A DNA stretch of 54,481 nucleotides from Nitrospira sp. GTDB lineage: Bacteria > Nitrospirota > Nitrospiria > Nitrospirales > Nitrospiraceae. The stretch lies in contig JAEURV010000346.1 in assembly GCA_016788465.1 (NCBI GenBank), positions 1 through 54,481 on the forward strand, given 5' to 3'. Each line of letters opens with the position of its first letter. The first letter of the stretch is position 1. Made by a program: the position numbers and the translations under genes. The notes under the pieces were generated by a model that was given only the letters and a program-made list of their open reading frames with translations, searched no databases and was not told where the DNA came from. This document shows positions 53,732-54,481 of the stretch, piece by piece.

Positions 53732-54112
53732 CGATGACTCGCTGTCTCGTGATCGCCCTCGGGTGCCTATACACAGGACGAGGAAATGCCGATCGTCATG
53801 ACTGCCGCGCAGCTACATGAAAAGGGGAATAGAATGTGTGGGGCAGACTAACGAAACATGGACTGTTGGGGAGAGCGTTGTTCCCGAAGGGCGCGAAATA
53901 TCCAACGCCGTAATGGCATGGGTAATTATTGTGTAACGACTGAATAATATTATAAAATATTGAAAACATCCTCCACATGATAGTATTGAAATGATGTCTG
54001 GGATGAGAGTAAAATCTAACCACTCATGGGGTATTGGTAGTATCGGCACAGAGTAGCAGGGTTTTGATAGTTATCCGAGTTGAATTTATTTGAGGAGAAG
54101 GAGGGACATATT
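53732..54112 (+). other. 381-base AT-rich leader region upstream of amoC
   Basis: No gene is seen. The stretch 53920-53990 is strikingly AT-rich against the surrounding sequence and holds the candidate promoter below. AAGGAGG (54098-54104) is an excellent ribosome site 8 bases before the amoC ATG. The transcript leader would be about 150 bases, room for a stabilising structure, though I see no clear fold. Confidence 0.5.
53929..53956 (+). promoter_or_regulatory. Candidate promoter of amoC
   Basis: TTGTGT (53929-53934) is separated by 16 bases from TATAAA (53951-53956) inside the AT-rich stretch. Transcription would start near 53963, about 150 bases upstream of amoC. Sequence match is moderate; position and base composition support it. 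Confidence 0.4.
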
Positions 54113-54481
54113 ATGGCAGCATCAAGTGAGCGGGGCTATGACGTCTCGCAGTGGTACGATTCGAAGCCGGTGAAAATCGGCTGGTTTGCGATGTTGGCGA
54201 TCGGGGTATTTTGGGTGGTCTACCAGCGGACCTTCGGGTATTCGCATGGGTTGGATTCGATGACCCCGGAGTTTGAGTCGGTCTGGATGGGGCTGTGGCG
54301 GTTTAACATCGTCGCGAACGCCATCTTCTTTGCCACGTCCATCGGCTGGATCTGGGTGACGCGGGATCGGAACCTGGCGAACCTGGACCCGAAGCTGGAG
54401 CTGAAGCGGTACTTTTACTGGATGGGGTGGTTGGTGTGCTACATCTGGGGCGTGTACTACGCGGGGAGCTACACGTTGGAG
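54113..54481 (+). CDS. amoC: Ammonia monooxygenase subunit C, 5' part (runs off the window)
   Basis: AmoC is a membrane subunit of the copper enzyme oxidising ammonia to hydroxylamine. The first 123 residues match the AmoC/PmoC family: [12 protein letters not shown] at the start, [29 protein letters not shown] and [15 protein letters not shown], with at least three hydrophobic segments. The wording resembles comammox Nitrospira AmoC and betaproteobacterial AmoC more than methanotroph PmoC (my recall of the families). The start is fixed by AAGGAGG 8 bases upstream. About 105 of 123 third codon positions are G or C, clearly higher than in nuoA or clpP. Whether amoA and amoB follow is not visible. 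Confidence 0.93.
   Translation, partial: MAASSERGYDVSQWYDSKPVKIGWFAMLAIGVFWVVYQRTFGYSHGLDSMTPEFESVWMGLWRFNIVANAIFFATSIGWIWVTRDRNLANLDPKLELKRYFYWMGWLVCYIWGVYYAGSYTLE

Overview
The window looks like a chromosomal segment of a complete-ammonia-oxidising (comammox) Nitrospira or a very close relative. Two things point there. The last 369 bases encode the first 123 residues of AmoC, a subunit of copper ammonia monooxygenase. A long complex I operon carries two different nuoM genes, an arrangement known from Nitrospira. The many PAS sensor kinases and the Nitrospira-like housekeeping proteins fit the same assignment. The species cannot be named from the sequence alone. I see no insertion sequence, integrase, CRISPR array or rRNA.

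Layout. Bases 1-5.1 kb hold tRNA-Ser(GGA), tRNA-Leu(TAG), the protein-quality operon tig-clpP-clpX closed by a strong hairpin terminator, and a tandem pair of equal-length PilZ-like genes. From 5.3 to 15.9 kb lies a mixed housekeeping block: an unusually long TatA-type protein, an M24 peptidase, a glutamine-amidotransferase-type hydrolase, an amino-acid permease, the minus-strand genes nagZ, pepA and queE, a HAD phosphatase, and tRNA-Leu(GAG) behind a near-consensus sigma70 promoter. From 16.4 to 28.5 kb is a signalling island: a 5-PAS kinase, an 1848-residue GAF plus 11-PAS paralogue, a NarL-type regulator, a PAS protein that ends after its phosphoacceptor helix, and a CheY-like receiver. From 28.6 to 33.0 kb come a small membrane protein, a PriA homologue with degenerate helicase motifs, and an OmpA-family protein.

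From 33.6 to 47.4 kb the operon nuoABCD-G-IJKL-M-M-N encodes a proton-pumping complex I. nuoE, nuoF and nuoH are not in it. NuoL has about 25 extra residues in its lateral helix, which fits the additional NuoM pump. From 47.5 to 51.1 kb there is a second signalling cluster: a CHASE3 kinase, an Rcp1-like receiver and a hybrid kinase with a glutamate-substituted receiver. It is followed by a phosphodiester glycosidase, a small lipoprotein, pyrE and a DUF1566-type protein. An AT-rich leader then precedes amoC, which runs off the end.

How it fits together. AmoC belongs to the entry step of ammonia oxidation. The nuo operon encodes the membrane complex that couples the quinone pool to NADH or ferredoxin; in a nitrifier fixing carbon by the reductive TCA cycle it probably runs in reverse to make low-potential reductant (inference). 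The two signalling islands could tune this energy metabolism, but nothing in the sequence ties a given kinase to a given target.
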